Made by a program: the position numbers and the translations under genes. Positions 10,951-22,289 of a stretch of 64,000 nt of DNA are shown piece after piece; the stretch's first letter is position 1; each line of letters starts with the position of its first letter. This DNA is from Taudactylus pleione. Lineage: Eukaryota > Chordata > Amphibia > Anura > Myobatrachidae. Below the pieces are notes generated by a model. That model was not told the DNA's origin. It did no database searches and saw nothing but the letters and a program-made list of their open reading frames with translations. The DNA is taken from the NCBI GenBank assembly GCA_031769625.1, contig JAUIMM010000534.1:8200001-8264000 (forward strand). The letters are read 5' to 3'.

Positions 10951-12506
10951 TTAATGCCGCAGGATCCCTGCCATGTGATCGAGGACCACCAGCATGCCTA
11001 TCACATGGCCCCTCAGCCTCTCCACACACGCTGCTGTCTCCGTCAGCCGCCTCTGGTCCTCTGTGGGTTTAAAAATTGAGTTCTTAATAAAAAAATCCAT
11101 AATTTTGTTTGATAAACAACTGCCAAAGGAAATGCAATTTTCAAACCCAAAATAAATTGGACAAACATTACAATTCAAAGCCAACATTCTTTGCCCAAGT
11201 AAATTCGAAATAAACACGACAAAAACAAGAAATTGTACACCGAAAAACTACTTTGGTGGGTACCGTAAACAAGAGATACAAGTATGAGTGTTTGGACATG
11301 TGTGATATGTGTAAGGGCCAAACATCATAGACATTTCTAAAACCAGATATATCTAACAAAAATTTCAAAAAATTTAACAAATAAAAACCTGAAGCATCAC
11401 CATCGTCCTCCTCGGAGGTGGGCCAATACAGGTCTGTAGGAGGAGGGGTGATTTCTGAAGGGGGGGAGTGGGTGGAAAAGAGAGGGGTGGTTGGAGGGGA
11501 GGGTGATGAAAAGAGAGAGGGGGGTTGAGGGGAGGGTGAATTTTGAGGGATGGGAAGTATACTAGAGGGAGGGGCGTCCGGGTCTGGCCATGCTGGGTTG
11601 GAGGGTGAATTAGGGGTAGGGTGGGGAGAGGAGGATTGGCTGGGAGTTGGGGATAGGGGACGTGGCCGACAGCGTCGCTGTCGATGTCGGCGTATTCTGC
11701 GCTCTGCCCCTATAATGATGGATAACAATTTAAGGTTGGATTAATTTTTAAACTTTAAAACATCCAGAAAAAATATTTAGAGACGAAAAAAAACAAAAAA
11801 AAAAACCATGCACACGCAGATATGTATTAAATAAACAAACAGGGCAAGAAGGAAAACATGCACACGCAGATATGTACTAAATAAACAAACAGGGCAAGAA
11901 GGAAAACATGCACATGCAGATATGTATTAAATAAACAAACAGGGCAAGAAGAAAAACATGCACACACAGATATGTAGTAAATAAAAAAACAGGGCAAGAA
12001 GGAAAACATGCACACGCAGATATGTAGTAAATAAACAAACAGGGCAAGAAGGAAAACATGCACATGCAGATATGTATTAAATAAACAAACAGGGCAAGAA
12101 GGAAAACATGCACATGCAGATATGTAGTAAATAAACAAACAGGGCAAGAAGGAAAACATGCACACGCAGATATGTAGTAAATAAACAAACAGGGCAAGAA
12201 GGAAAACATGCACACGCAAATAGGACCACAAAATTAAAAAAAAAGCGAAAAAAAACACTTACTTTCAGCTATCCGCTGTCTGAAACATGCCAGCAAGCGT
12301 GGCGTGCGTCGTTGCAGATCCGACCACCTGCGCTCCAGCTGGCCAATCTGTCGTCGTGACACGAAGGAGCGCAGGCGGCAGCGAACCTCCGCATAGGCGG
12401 ATCGCTTCTCTCTGTTGGTGATGGGGGGAGGCTGGCTGGTTATCCGCCGGTCCATTACCTCCGTCAGGACTAGCAGCTCCCGGCTGGTGAACGCAGAGGC
12501 TCTCAT
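10951..12506 (-). CDS. Harbinger-1 third gene: basic SANT-like, proline-rich protein (intact, 224 aa)
   Basis: Three minus-strand exons join in phase: 12506-12263 (244 nt), 11709-11389 (321 nt) and 11060-10951 (110 nt), together 675 nt or 224 residues plus stop, with GT-AG borders (the second donor, GTTTTT, is weak). Exon 1 encodes a helical, basic module (AFTSRELLVLTEVMDRR, then QIGQLERRWSDLQRR) that resembles a Myb/SANT trihelix, though not the one in the first Myb gene. Exon 2 starts with an Arg-rich patch, then a long Pro/Ser stretch and an acidic EEDD end. Exon 3 encodes one predicted helix (ETAACVERLRGHVIGMLVVL). Harbinger-2 carries the same exon structure with identical exon 1 length. 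Function is not known to me; a DNA-binding or regulatory partner of the transposase is inference. The start was chosen because IAIMRA is shared by both copies. Confidence 0.72.
11800..12225. repeat. 50-bp tandem repeat in intron 1 of third gene
   Basis: Eight to nine copies of a 50-bp unit containing AACATGCACACGCAGATATG and ATAAACAAACAGGGCAAGA. It lies wholly inside the first intron of the minus-strand third gene. Long reading frames here (about 143 codons) come from the repeat and are not genes. Confidence 0.92.
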
Positions 12507-13206
12507 GATGGCAATGGTGGATTTTGGAAAAAACTGTTTTAATAAAGCCAAGAAAATTATTTTGATTGGCTAATGTATTTGGAAAATTAACAGGAACCAT
12601 TCTATTGGTTAGTGTATGAGTCATGTGTTCGACAGGCTTAAAAATCTAATGTGAGTTATGATTGGCTTAATGCAGTGACATGCGTTAGCTAATTTAAATC
12701 AAAAAAGGAAACAAGTAAAATATGCGTCAGACAAAACACGGAAAACAATATGAAAAATGACACAAACATGTATTTTGGATAAAGGAAACCATTGTTTAAT
12801 CCGTACGTATTCTGCGTGAAAAAACAAACACGGACAAGAGTAAAGTTTATTGCAAATGAAAAAAAAAAAAAAAAAATGTGAAGAGCAATTAAGCTGATTG
12901 ATCTGTTGATTGGCATGATACGATTAAAGGATGTATGTAGAATGAACGAGCAGGTAATCGAAAACTGACAGGCCCACTTCCGGTTTGTACTTGTGCGAGC
13001 ATTCCTTGCATGCAAAATTGGAGATGTACAGTCGCAATTTGGCTCGCTCGTTAGCTAGAGGAGGGGTTGGTAGACTATGGGGCGGAAGATTAGCTGCGTA
13101 CGAAATTACGAGCGAGCGCTTGAATTTGCATTTTTCGGCTTGTACGCCGTACGTGCGTCCGGCCACTTGCGTCCGGCTCTGAATCAGGCCCTATGTCTGT
13201 ACTTAC

Positions 13207-13563
13207 CACATCCAAAGAGGACGGTTGTTCTGTTTCTGCGCTGTCCTCTTGCTGCTCCTCAGGGACACTAATGACCATGAGCGCTTGTGAAGCTCTCTGC
13301 GGCTCCTGCTCGTGCAGGAACTTGAGGAGGTCGAAGTACCACAAGGTACTGGTGTATACCTCATCGGCCCCCGCTCCAAATGCCCGCGACTACTTCTGTT
13401 TTTTCACTTTGACCCACTTCGGGAAAGATACAAGCTCTTCAATTGCAACAGCTGTCTTGTATTTATTGCTGTAGTCGGGTCCCTTCATGCGCCGCAGACA
13501 TTCGTGAGCGACAAAACTCTTGTGAAAACCAGTGACAAATTGTCGCTCTTCAGCACTGCTCAT
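13207..13563 (-). pseudogene. Harbinger-0 MADF-type DNA-binding protein, partial
   Basis: A minus-strand exon from the ATG at 13563 (preceded by the acceptor TTCCCACAG) to a GTAAGT donor at 13206. It contains HECLRRMKGPDYSNKYK, AIEELVSF and GAGADEVYTSTLWYFDLL, matching MADF (Myb/SANT-like) proteins encoded by many Harbinger elements. The middle of the domain is missing between EELVSF and PKWV, and an in-frame TAG follows KVKKQK, so the copy is dead. The next exon would lie beyond Harbinger-1, which is inserted in the following intron. Confidence 0.72.
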
Positions 13564-13739
13564 TACTGTGGGAAAACAGAAAAATACATGCCTGCAAAAT
13601 GTTAAAGTTTGAATGTTTTACCAGTTGAATTATTTTAATTAGTTGATATGTTTTCAATGTGTTCTAAATACATTTCTAAACCTGCGTCAGTTTATTTTCA
13701 TAGTACCTTTTTTTTTAAACAATTGGGGGACAACTAACA

Positions 13740-14077
13740 ATGTGCTACACTGTCATAACATTGGCTGAGGCAGTGGGTACATTGTGGGTGCGGTGGAAAT
13801 TAACCATTGATGGGCTACTACATTGGTGGCATAGGGTACATTGGTGGGGCAGGGACTAATGCACATCGGGGGTGCAGTGGTTAAAATAAACATTGGCGTG
13901 CAGTGGTTAATATGCATTAGGGGTGCAGTGGTTAATACAGTTTGGGGGTGCAGTGGTTAATACAGTTTGGGGGTGCATGGGTTAATAAGCATTGGTGGGG
14001 CAGGGATTAATACATATATGGGGCAGTGGTTAATAAGCATTGGTGGTGCAGGGGTTATATGCATTGGAAGTGCAGGG
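13740..14077. repeat. Degenerate G/T-rich short tandem repeats
   Basis: Repeated units of 20-30 bp such as GGGGTGCAGTGGTTAATA and GCATTGGTGGGGCAGGG. They belong to Harbinger-0 non-coding DNA next to the hAT-A insertion. No coding potential. Confidence 0.6.
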
Positions 14078-14245
14078 GTATATTGTAGGGGTGAGCGGGT
14101 TCGGATTTCTGAAATCCGAACCCCCCCGAGCCCCCCCGATCTGAGTCAGATCCGAGTCAGGCTCGACTTTTCCCGCCTGACTCGGATCTGAAATCGAGGC
14201 AAAACGTCATCATCCCGCCTTCTGGGTCTCGCGGGTTTTGGATCC

Positions 14246-14253
14246 TATATAAG
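14246..14253 (+). promoter_or_regulatory. TATA box of hAT-A
   Basis: TATATAAG lies 160 bp inside the left end in a GC-rich context. It is conserved in hAT-B at 38508-38515. Likely core promoter for the transposase transcript. Confidence 0.6.
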
Positions 14254-14639
14254 GTACCCGCGTCGGCGCCATTTTGTCACTCGGCTGTGGACAGTGAAGA
14301 GGGAGGGTGGGAGTTAGGGCTGGCTGGGCTGTGTAGTGTAGTGTAGTGTAGTGCAGAGTAGTGTTGTGCTGTGCTGTGCTGCGCTGTGCTGCTGTTGTCC
14401 ACTACTTCAAAGTCCATAGGGGCTGGCTGTGTTGTGCTGTGCTGCTGTTGTTAATAGGGGCTGTGTCCACTACTTCAAAGACCATAGGGGCTGGCTGGAC
14501 TGTGTTGTGCAGTCAGTTCTCCATAGGGGCTGTGTCCACTCCAAAGTCCTGTGCAGTGTCCCAGTCCTAAAGGGGTGCTGTAGTGTTGTCCAGGGGGTGC
14601 TCTGTCCATCAGGGGTGCTCCCTCCAAGTGCTAAAAAAA

Positions 14640-16890
14640 TAATATTTTTTTCTGTGTTTGTGAATTGTGTGCGCAGTAGCCGCACGTGCATCAACAAAGT
14701 AGTGCCAAGCGTACGCCTGTGTCATAAGTAAAGGGCCGGCTGGCTTGACCGTTAAAGGGTGCTGTAACCCCCAAAGTACACTCCAGTCCAAACCAAAAAA
14801 ATATATATTTTCTGTGTTTGTGAATTGTGTGCGCAGTAGCCGCACGTGCATCAACAAAGTAGTGCCAAGCGTGCGCCTGTGTCATAAGTGAAGGGCCGGC
14901 TAGCTTGACCGTTAAAGGGTGCTGTAACCCCCAAAGTACACTCTAAACCAAATAACAAAATATTTTTTCTGTGTTTGTGAATTGTGTGCGCAGTAGCCGC
15001 ACGTGCATCAACAAAGTAGTGCCAAGCGTGCGCCTGTGTCATAAGTAAAGGGCCGGCTGGCTTGACCGTTAAAGGGTGCTGTAACCCCAAAGTACACTCC
15101 AGTCCAAACCCAAAAAAAAATATTTTCTGTGTTTGTGAATTGTGTGTGCAGTAGCCGCACGTGCATCAACAAAGTAGTGCCAAGCGTGCGCCTGTGTCAT
15201 AAGTAAAGGGCCGGCTGGCTTGACCGTTAAAGGGTGCTGTAACCCCCAAAGTACACTCCAAACCAAATAACAAAATATTTTTTCTGTGTTTGTGAATTGT
15301 GTGCGCAGTAGCCGCACGTGCATCAACAAAATAGTGCCAAGCATGCGCCTGTGTCATAAGTAAAGGGCCGGCTGGCTTGACCATTAAAAGGTGCTGTAAC
15401 CCCCAAAGTACACTCCAAACCAAATAACAAAATATTTTTTCTGTGTTTGTGAATTGTGTGCGCAGTAGCCGCACGTGCATCAACAAAGTAGTGCCAAGCG
15501 TGCGCCTGTGTCATAAGTAAAGGGCCAGCTGGCTTGACCGTTAAAGGGTGCTGAAACCCCCAAAGTACACTCCAGTCCAAACCAAAAAAATATATATTTT
15601 CTGTGTTTGTGAATTGTGTGCGCAGTAGCCGCACGTGCATCAACAAAGTAGTGCCAAGCGTGCGCCTGTGTCATAAGTGAAGGGCCAGCTGGCTTGACCA
15701 TTAAAGGGTGCTGTAACCCCCAAAGTACACTCCAGTCCAAACCCCCAAAAAAAATATTTTCTGTGTTTGTGAATTGTGTGTGCAGTAGCCGCACGTGCAT
15801 CAACAAAGTAGTGCCAAGCGTGCGCCTGTGTCATAAGTAAAGGGCCAGCTGGCTTGACCATTAAAGGGTGCTGTAACCCCCAAAGTACACTCCAAACCAA
15901 ATAACAAAATATTTTTTCTGTGTTTGTGAATTGTGTGCGCAGTAGCCGCACGTGCATCAACAAAGTAGTGCCAAGCGTGCGCCTGTGTCATAAGTAAAGG
16001 GCCGGCTGGCTTGACCGTTAAAGGGTGCTGTAACCCCCAAAGTACACTCCAAACCAAATAACAAAATATTTTTTCTGTGTTTGTGAATTGTGTGCGCAGT
16101 AGCCGCACGTGCATCAACAAAGTAGTGCCAAGCATGCGCCTGTGTCATAAGTAAAGGGCCGGCTGGCTTGACCATTAAAGGGTGCTGTAACCCCCAAAGT
16201 ACACTCCAAACCAAATAACAAAATATGTTTTCTGTGTTTGTGAATTGTGTGCGCAGTAGCCGCACGTGCATCAACAAAGTAGTGCCAAGCGTGCGCCTGT
16301 GTCATAAGTAAAGGGCCGGCTGGCTTGACCGTTAAAGGGTGCTGTAACCCCCAAAGTACACTCCAAACCAAATAACAAAATATTTTTTCTGTGTTTGTGA
16401 ATTGTGTGCGCAGTAGCCGCACGTGAATCAACAAAGTAGTGCCAAGCGTGCGCCTGTGTCATAAGTAAAGGGCCGGCTAGCTTGACCGTTAAAGGGTGCT
16501 GTAACCCCCAAAGTACACTCCAGTCCAAACCAAAAAAATATATATTTTCTGTGTTTGTGAATTGTGTGTGCAGTAGCCGCACGTGCATCAACAAAGTAGT
16601 GCCAAGCGTGCGCCTGTGTCATAAGTAAAGGGCCGGCTGGCTTGACCGTTAAAGGGTGCTGTAACCCCCAAAGTACACTCCAAACCAAATAACAAAATAT
16701 TTTTTCTGTGTTTGTGAATTGTGTGCGCAGTAGCCGCACGTGCATCAACAAAGGAGCAGCGCCAAGCGTGCGCCTGTGTCCCATAAGTAAAGAGCCGGCT
16801 GGCTCATTTCTTAAAGGGTGGTGTAACCCACAAAGTGCACTACTCTCCAGCAAAAATAAAAAAATATTTTCTGTGTTTAGCCGCATATAT
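14640..16890. repeat. 158-bp tandem repeat array in hAT-A leader
   Basis: About 14 copies plus a partial one of a 153-163-bp unit. Each starts near TTTCTGTGTTTGTGAATTGT and contains AGTAGCCGCACGTGCATCAA, GGGTGCTGTAACCCCCAAAG and an A-rich end. The array lies between the promoter and the first transposase ATG (16911). hAT-B has only three copies plus a partial one. Overlapping minus-strand frames of about 107 codons are by-products of the repeat. Confidence 0.95.
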
Positions 16891-16910
16891 ATCAAATCGA
16901 TATAACATAA

Positions 16911-19900
16911 ATGGAGGACCAAACTTTCTCCGATAAAAATAAAATAGAGAAAGATCAAGAACCACTTCCTCCTAGTGCTGAAGCTGCTGCCACTAGTCAT
17001 GACATAGACGATAACATGCCATCAACGTCGTCTGCCAAGGCCGATGCCCAATGTCATAGTAGAGGGCACATACAATCCCAAATGACAAAGTTCAGGAAAA
17101 TGACCTTGAAAAAAACATTTAAATCATCTGAAGAGAAACGTAAATTTGCCAATATGCCATTTACGACACGGAGTGGCAAGGAACGGCTAAGGTCGATCCC
17201 TAGTATGTTCATGACTAGTGGTTCAGCTTCACATGACGATGGAAGCCCTCCTCCCACTAAAAAAATCAAAAGAGTTAAGCTGGCAAAAGCACAGTGAAGA
17301 ACTGTGCTTTCTAAGAAGATATCACAAATCCCCAAGGAGAGTCCAAGTGTGGTGGTGGTTGCGATGCCTGACCTTCCCAGCACTGGACGGGAAGAGGTGG
17401 CTCTTTCCACCATTTGCACACCCCCTGCAAGTGCTGAAAGGAGCACCCACAAATTGAAGATGTCACTGTTGAAGTACAACAGGATGAGGATACTGGTGTA
17501 GCTGGCGCTGAGGAGGAAGTTGGCGAGGAGGATTCTGATGGTGATGTGGTTTGTTTAAATCAGGCTCCGGGGGAGACAGTTGTTGTCCATGGGATGAAAA
17601 AGCCCATCACGGTCATGCCTGGGCAGAAGACCAAACATTCCACCTCTTTGGTCTGGCAATATTTCTATCCAAATCCGGACAACAACTGTCTTGCCATATG
17701 TACCATATGTAAAGGTGGAATAAGTAGGGGTAGGGACGTTAACCACCTAGGAACATCCTCCCTTATACGGCACCTGCAGCGTGTTCATAATAAGTTACTG
17801 TCAAGTTCAGAAACTTTGGCTAAGACCGTAAGCAGTCCAGGGACACCTAAATCCCGTTGTCCTGTTGTATCCAAGTGCCTGCAAACCACACCGTCAACTC
17901 CCTCTTCGTCAATTTCCTCCTTAGTCAGGATCGGAAGTTGTCCTGCAGGCCATGTCACTGGCATGACTGACTCTCCTATCCGGGATTCCTCCGGAGGATC
18001 CTGCATTGCTACGCCTCCTGCTGCCGCTGCTGCTGTTGCTGCTGCTGGGAGTCGTTCATCATCCCAGAGAGGAAGTAGGAACACCACTACTTTTACTAAA
18101 CAATTGACCCTCCAACAGTCCTTAGCGAGGAGGATGAAGTACGACAGCAGTCATCCTGAAGCAAAACGTATAACTGAGGGCTTGACTGCTATGTTGGTGT
18201 TAGACGTGCGTCCGGTATCTGCCATTAGTGCAGTGGGATTTAGACAATTGATGGAGGTAGTGTGTCCCCGGTTCCAAATCCCATCTAGATTCCACTTCAC
18301 TAGGCAGGCGATACCGAGACTGTACAGAAACGTCAGAAAAAGTGTCCTCAGTGTCCTGAAAAATGCTGTTGTACCCAATGTCCACTTAACCACGGACATG
18401 TGGACAAGTGGAACAGGGCAGACTAAGGACTATATGACTGTGACAGCCCACTGGGTAGATGTATCACCTTACGCAGCAACAGCAGCAGCGTCACCAGTAG
18501 CAGCATCTCAGAAACGCCAGCTCGTTCCAAGGCAGGCTACGCTGTGTATCACCGGTTTCAGTAAGAGGCACACCGCCGACAACCTCTTAGAGAAACTGAG
18601 GGAAATCATCGCCCAGTGGCTTACCCCACTTAGACTCTCCTGGGGATTTGTGATATCTGACAATGCCACCAATATTGTGCGGGCATTACATCTGGGCAAA
18701 TTCCAGCACGTCCCATGTTTTGCTCACACAATAAACTTGGTGGTGCAGAATTTTCTGAAAAGCAACAGGGGCGTGCAGGAGACGCTTTGGGTGTCCCGAA
18801 AAATTTCTGGCCACTTTTGCCATTCAGCGACTGCGTGCCGAAGACTGGAGCACCAGCAAACACTCTTGAACCTGCCCCGCCATCACCTGAAGCAAGAGGT
18901 TGTGACACGGTGGAACTCAACCCTCTATATGCTTCAGAGGATGAAGGAGCAGTAAAAGGCCATACAAGCCTATACATCCACCTATGACATAGGCAAAGGA
19001 GGGGATATGCACCTGACTCAAGCGCAGTGGAGAATGATTTCCGTGTTGTGCAAGGTTCTCCAGACCTTCGAACTTGCCACACGTGAAGTCAGTTCAGACA
19101 CTGCCAGCTTGAGTTAGGTCATTCCCCTCATCAGGCTTTTGCAGAAGCAGCTGGAGAAAGTGAAGGAGGCGCTAAGACAGAGTGATTCCGCTCGGCATGT
19201 GGGACTTGTGGATGAAGCCCTTCATTCGCTTTGCCAGGATTCCAGGGTGGTCAATCTGTTAAAATCAGACCACTACATTTTGGCCACCGTGCTCGATCCT
19301 AGGTTTAAAGCCTATGTGGTGTCTCTCTTTCCGGCCGACACAAGCCTGCAGAGGTGCAAAGACCTGCTGGTGAACACACTGTCAGCTGAAGCGGAACGTG
19401 ACACGTCAACAGCTCCTTCTTCATTTTCTCCTGCAACTGGGGCTGCCAGGAAAAAACTTAGCTATCCTAAGCAACCCGCTGGCGGTGATGCAGGGCAGGC
19501 AGGACCAAGTTTGGACATCTGGCCGGACTGAAGGACCTGGCAACAATTTCTGACATGTCTACTGTTACTGCATATGATACTGTCACCATTGACAGAATGG
19601 TGGAGGATTACATCGGTGACAGCATCCAAGTAGGCATGTCAGACAGTCCATACCTGTACTGGCAGGAAAAAGAGGCAATTTGGAGGCCCCTGTACAAACT
19701 GGCTCTATTTTACCTGAGTTGCCCCCCCCTCCAGTGTGTACTCCGAAAGAGTGTTTAGTGCAGCCGGGAACCTTGTCAGCGAAAGGCGTAGGAGGTTGCT
19801 TCCACAGAATGTGGAGAAGATGATGTTCATCAAAATGAATTATCAGCTCTTCCAGGGAGACCAGCCTCCAGAACGTACAGAGGGACCTGTGGTGGTGGCT

Positions 19901-20005
19901 TCCAGTGGGGACGAGTTAATACTCTGTGAGGATGAGGATGTACACACTGAAGAGGGTGAGGAATCGGTGGATGAGGAGGATGAGGATGACATCTTGCCTC
20001 CGTAG
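16911..20005 (+). pseudogene. hAT-A transposase with BED zinc finger (ZBED-like), degraded
   Basis: The protein can be followed from the ATG at 16911 through several frames. It shows a Ser/basic N-terminus; a BED finger (VWQYFYPNPDNN, then CTIC and SSLIRHLQRVH); a catalytic RNase H-like core with TTDMWTSGTGQTKDYMT (first Asp) and FVISDNATNIV (second Asp), then CFAHTINLVVQ; and the hATC dimerisation region (SERVFSAAGNLVSERRR). Lesions: TGA near 17295 (CGA in hAT-B), a deletion of about 22 bp near 17449, stops at about 18953 and 19115, a frameshift near 19530, and an extra C in the C-run near 19728. The enzyme would act on its own termini with 8-bp staggered cuts; this copy cannot encode it. 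Confidence 0.88.
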
Positions 20006-21021
20006 AGCCAGTTTGTGCAGGGACAGATTAATTGCCAGCTTGTTTTGTGGGGGCCCAAACGAACCAATCATGTCAGCCACAGTCATGTGGCAGACCCTGG
20101 CGCTGAAATGATTGGTTTGTTAAAGTGTGCATGTCCTGTTTATACAACATAAGGGTGGGTGGGAGGGCCCAAGGACAATTCCATCTTGCACCTCTTTTTT
20201 TTCTTTGCATTATGTGAAGTTTGGGGCCTAGTTTTTCAAACTGCCATCCAGTCTGCCACTGCAGTATCACGCCTAGATGGGTCACGTGTTTGTGCCGCCC
20301 ACTCGTGTCGCTTAGCATAGTCATCCAGCTACCTCGGTGCAACCTTTTGGACATAAAAACACTATTGTGAGGTGTGAGGTGTTCAGAATAGACTGGAAAT
20401 GAGTGGAAATTAAGGTTATTGAGGTTAATAATAGCATAGGAGCAGAAAAACCTACAAATTCTGTGATTTTAGCTGTTTTTATGCTTTTTTTAAAAAAAAT
20501 ACAGATCCAAAACACAAAACCCAGAACCCAAAACACGGAAGGGTGGTTTTGGCAAAACCAATCCAGATCCAAAACACGAAGAAAGATCCAGATCCAAAAC
20601 CAAAACACAAAACACGAAAAGTGGCCGGTGCACACCCCTAGTATATTGGTGGTTCAGGGTATACATACAGTAGAAGAATACAGGCGATTACTCACTTTTT
20701 ATACTGCAAGCCTCTGCAAGATACGATGCTGCTGCTGCTTCTCTTCACTCCGTCGTCTCTCACAAAATGGAGGAGGGGAGTGGCCAGGGACATCGTAACT
20801 TGTACATCGCATCGTACATCAAGCAAAATACCGTATGATGTGTGTCAAATCCTACACGATAGGTCGAAATCTTACTGCAGGTTCAGTTGATCTGCGATGC
20901 CGATACATGACACCGGGGACACGCATCGCCATCGTAATCGTACTGGAATCCGCCACTTTTTACATGATTGGTAAAACGGCCAAATCGTGTAAAAAAAATG
21001 TACCGTGTATGGGCACCTTTA

Positions 21022-21215
21022 GTCACATTACACCGCACATTGGTGTTCCTTATTCACATTACGGAACACAGTAGTGACCCATATTCACATTATGCCACAC
21101 AGTAGAGCTTATTCACATTATGTCGCACAGAGCCAATTCACATTATGCCACACGGAACCCATTCGCATTATGCCACACAGAGCCTACTCGCGCTATGCCA
21201 CACTATAGTACTCAG
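21022..21215. repeat. Short tandem repeat of hAT MITE centre
   Basis: About seven degenerate units of 25-30 bp of the type TTCACATTATGCCACACAG. It continues the same repeat interrupted at 2068 by Harbinger-0, which shows that the two sides were once joined. Related units occur at 37120-37345, 56640-56930 and 62440-62720. Confidence 0.7.
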
Positions 21216-21612
21216 ATAAAGAAAAGTAACCATGTGATAGGCGCTTGATTTCCATGCAGATGTTTAAATAATAGTATCTCATATCCCAACCCTAACCCCT
21301 ATGACATTGGGGATAACAACGATGGGAAAAGAGAAATAATTCAATGATTTTTATTACCATGACAAAAATTATAATAAAATATTTACATATAAAACATATA
21401 CACACAGACCATGGGTTATTGTAACTAGTCTACAAAAGTTCTTTCATGTTTCTCACCCTTCCTTGGAGCATGTGTTGGGCTACCTAAGAAAGCATAGAAG
21501 GTCCCAGGCCACAATGCTCGGAACCACCGAAGTAAGATTTTTCAGGGCCACAAAAAGATAGGACTGGTTATCACCCTCACCGATCTGCTGTGCATTCATC
21601 CATTGTAAACGC

Positions 21613-21637
21613 GTTTCGGAGACTCCTCCTTCCTCAG
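21613..21637 (-). ncRNA. Hammerhead-ribozyme-like core in PLE terminus
   Basis: On the minus strand CTGAGGA is followed by a short hairpin (GGAG-GAGT-CTCC) and GAAAC, the conserved order CUGANGA, stem II, GAAA of hammerhead ribozymes. PLE terminal repeats are known to carry such ribozymes. One extra A before stem II departs from the consensus, so activity is uncertain. Stems I and III were not resolved. Confidence 0.5.
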
Positions 21638-22289
21638 TACCGGATGATTACTGTTCCAAAACCATGGGGTTTTATACTGCTGGGTCATGTGCTTTTGATG
21701 ATTCTATTTCCTTTCTTCTGTATCCGGAAGTGATGCGTGCATTCCACCCATTACTTCGTGTATATTCCAGCCACGCACTTTCTATTCTGGGACCGGAAGT
21801 GAAATGTGCATTCCACACTTCACTTCCGTTTGCATTCTAAATGACAATCACATGATCCTAAGTAGCGATCTGATCTCCTTTTCAAACATACATAATGAAG
21901 TAGGTTTTATATATCCACAATTCTTTTCCATCATGGTAACATCACCTAGAGGGATGTGGATTCTCCATCGGTTTGTAGTTCCCACCTGAAAAACCAAAAC
22001 TACTATTGTACTGTGTACTCCAATAGAGTCCAACCCTAAACCAGAGGCGGGGACAAGCTTGGAGCCATTTTTCTTGAAGGAAATTCGCTCTCATCATCCG
22101 CAATATTTGAAAAGAGAGATAAGATAAAAATAATTAATTTGATAAGAACAATAAAAAAGTTAGATTAATATCATAGTAACCACTTAAAAATCAATAAAAA
22201 TTCAAGACGATATAATAATAATGTATATATAAAATTCAAGATCATATAGTAAAAAATAATGACTATATAGTAAAAATTATTAATCTAAA

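Larger units (their letters stand above)
5700..13191 (+). mobile_element. Harbinger-1: 7.5-kb three-gene PIF/Harbinger element
   Basis: The termini GGCCCTCATTCAGAGCCG (left) and, inverted, GGGCCTGATTCAGAGCCG (right) are flanked by a TAT TSD at 5697-5699 and 13192-13194. It holds three spliced genes: a minus-strand Myb/SANT gene (6754-8045), a plus-strand DDE transposase (9012-10132) and a minus-strand second SANT-like gene (10951-12506). It is inserted in an intron of the Harbinger-0 MADF gene. Harbinger-2 has the same layout and nearly the same length. The transposase is frameshifted, so this copy is not self-sufficient. Confidence 0.9.
14086..20640 (+). mobile_element. hAT-A: BED-finger hAT transposon, 6.6 kb
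   Basis: The inverted ends TAGGGGTG and CACCCCTA are flanked by a perfect 8-bp TSD, GTATATTG, at 14078-14085 and 20641-20648. Order inside: TATA box, leader with about 14 tandem 158-bp repeats, broken transposase gene (16911-20005), 3' region. hAT-B (38358-41087) is a deleted relative with the same ends. The perfect TSD implies a fairly recent insertion into Harbinger-0. Confidence 0.95.
2069..21018 (+). mobile_element. Harbinger-0: old PIF/Harbinger element with nested insertions
   Basis: The inverted termini AGGTGCCCATACAC (left) and GTGTATGGGCACCT (right) are flanked by TTA at 2066-2068 and 21019-21021, the classic Harbinger target. The flanking hAT short repeat continues across the site. 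Native parts are the promoter and transposase N-terminus (2069-2817), an intron piece (about 5650-5699), a MADF gene (13207-13563) and the right end (20649-21018). A Gypsy-like remnant, Harbinger-1 and hAT-A are inserted within it. Harbinger-1 lies in an intron of the MADF gene. Confidence 0.85.

Noticed and set aside
11168..11728. Single-exon 186-codon gene
   Set aside because: Only the proline-rich part up to 11389 is exon 2 of the third gene; the rest runs into the intron.
11827..12258. 143-codon Cys/Phe-rich minus-strand frame
   Set aside because: It is the 50-bp tandem repeat inside intron 1 of the third Harbinger-1 gene.
14609..17000. Row of overlapping minus-strand frames of about 107 codons with nearly the same protein
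   Set aside because: They are readings of the 158-bp leader repeat. The unit length varies from 153 to 163 bp, frames shift between units, and no domain or codon bias is seen.
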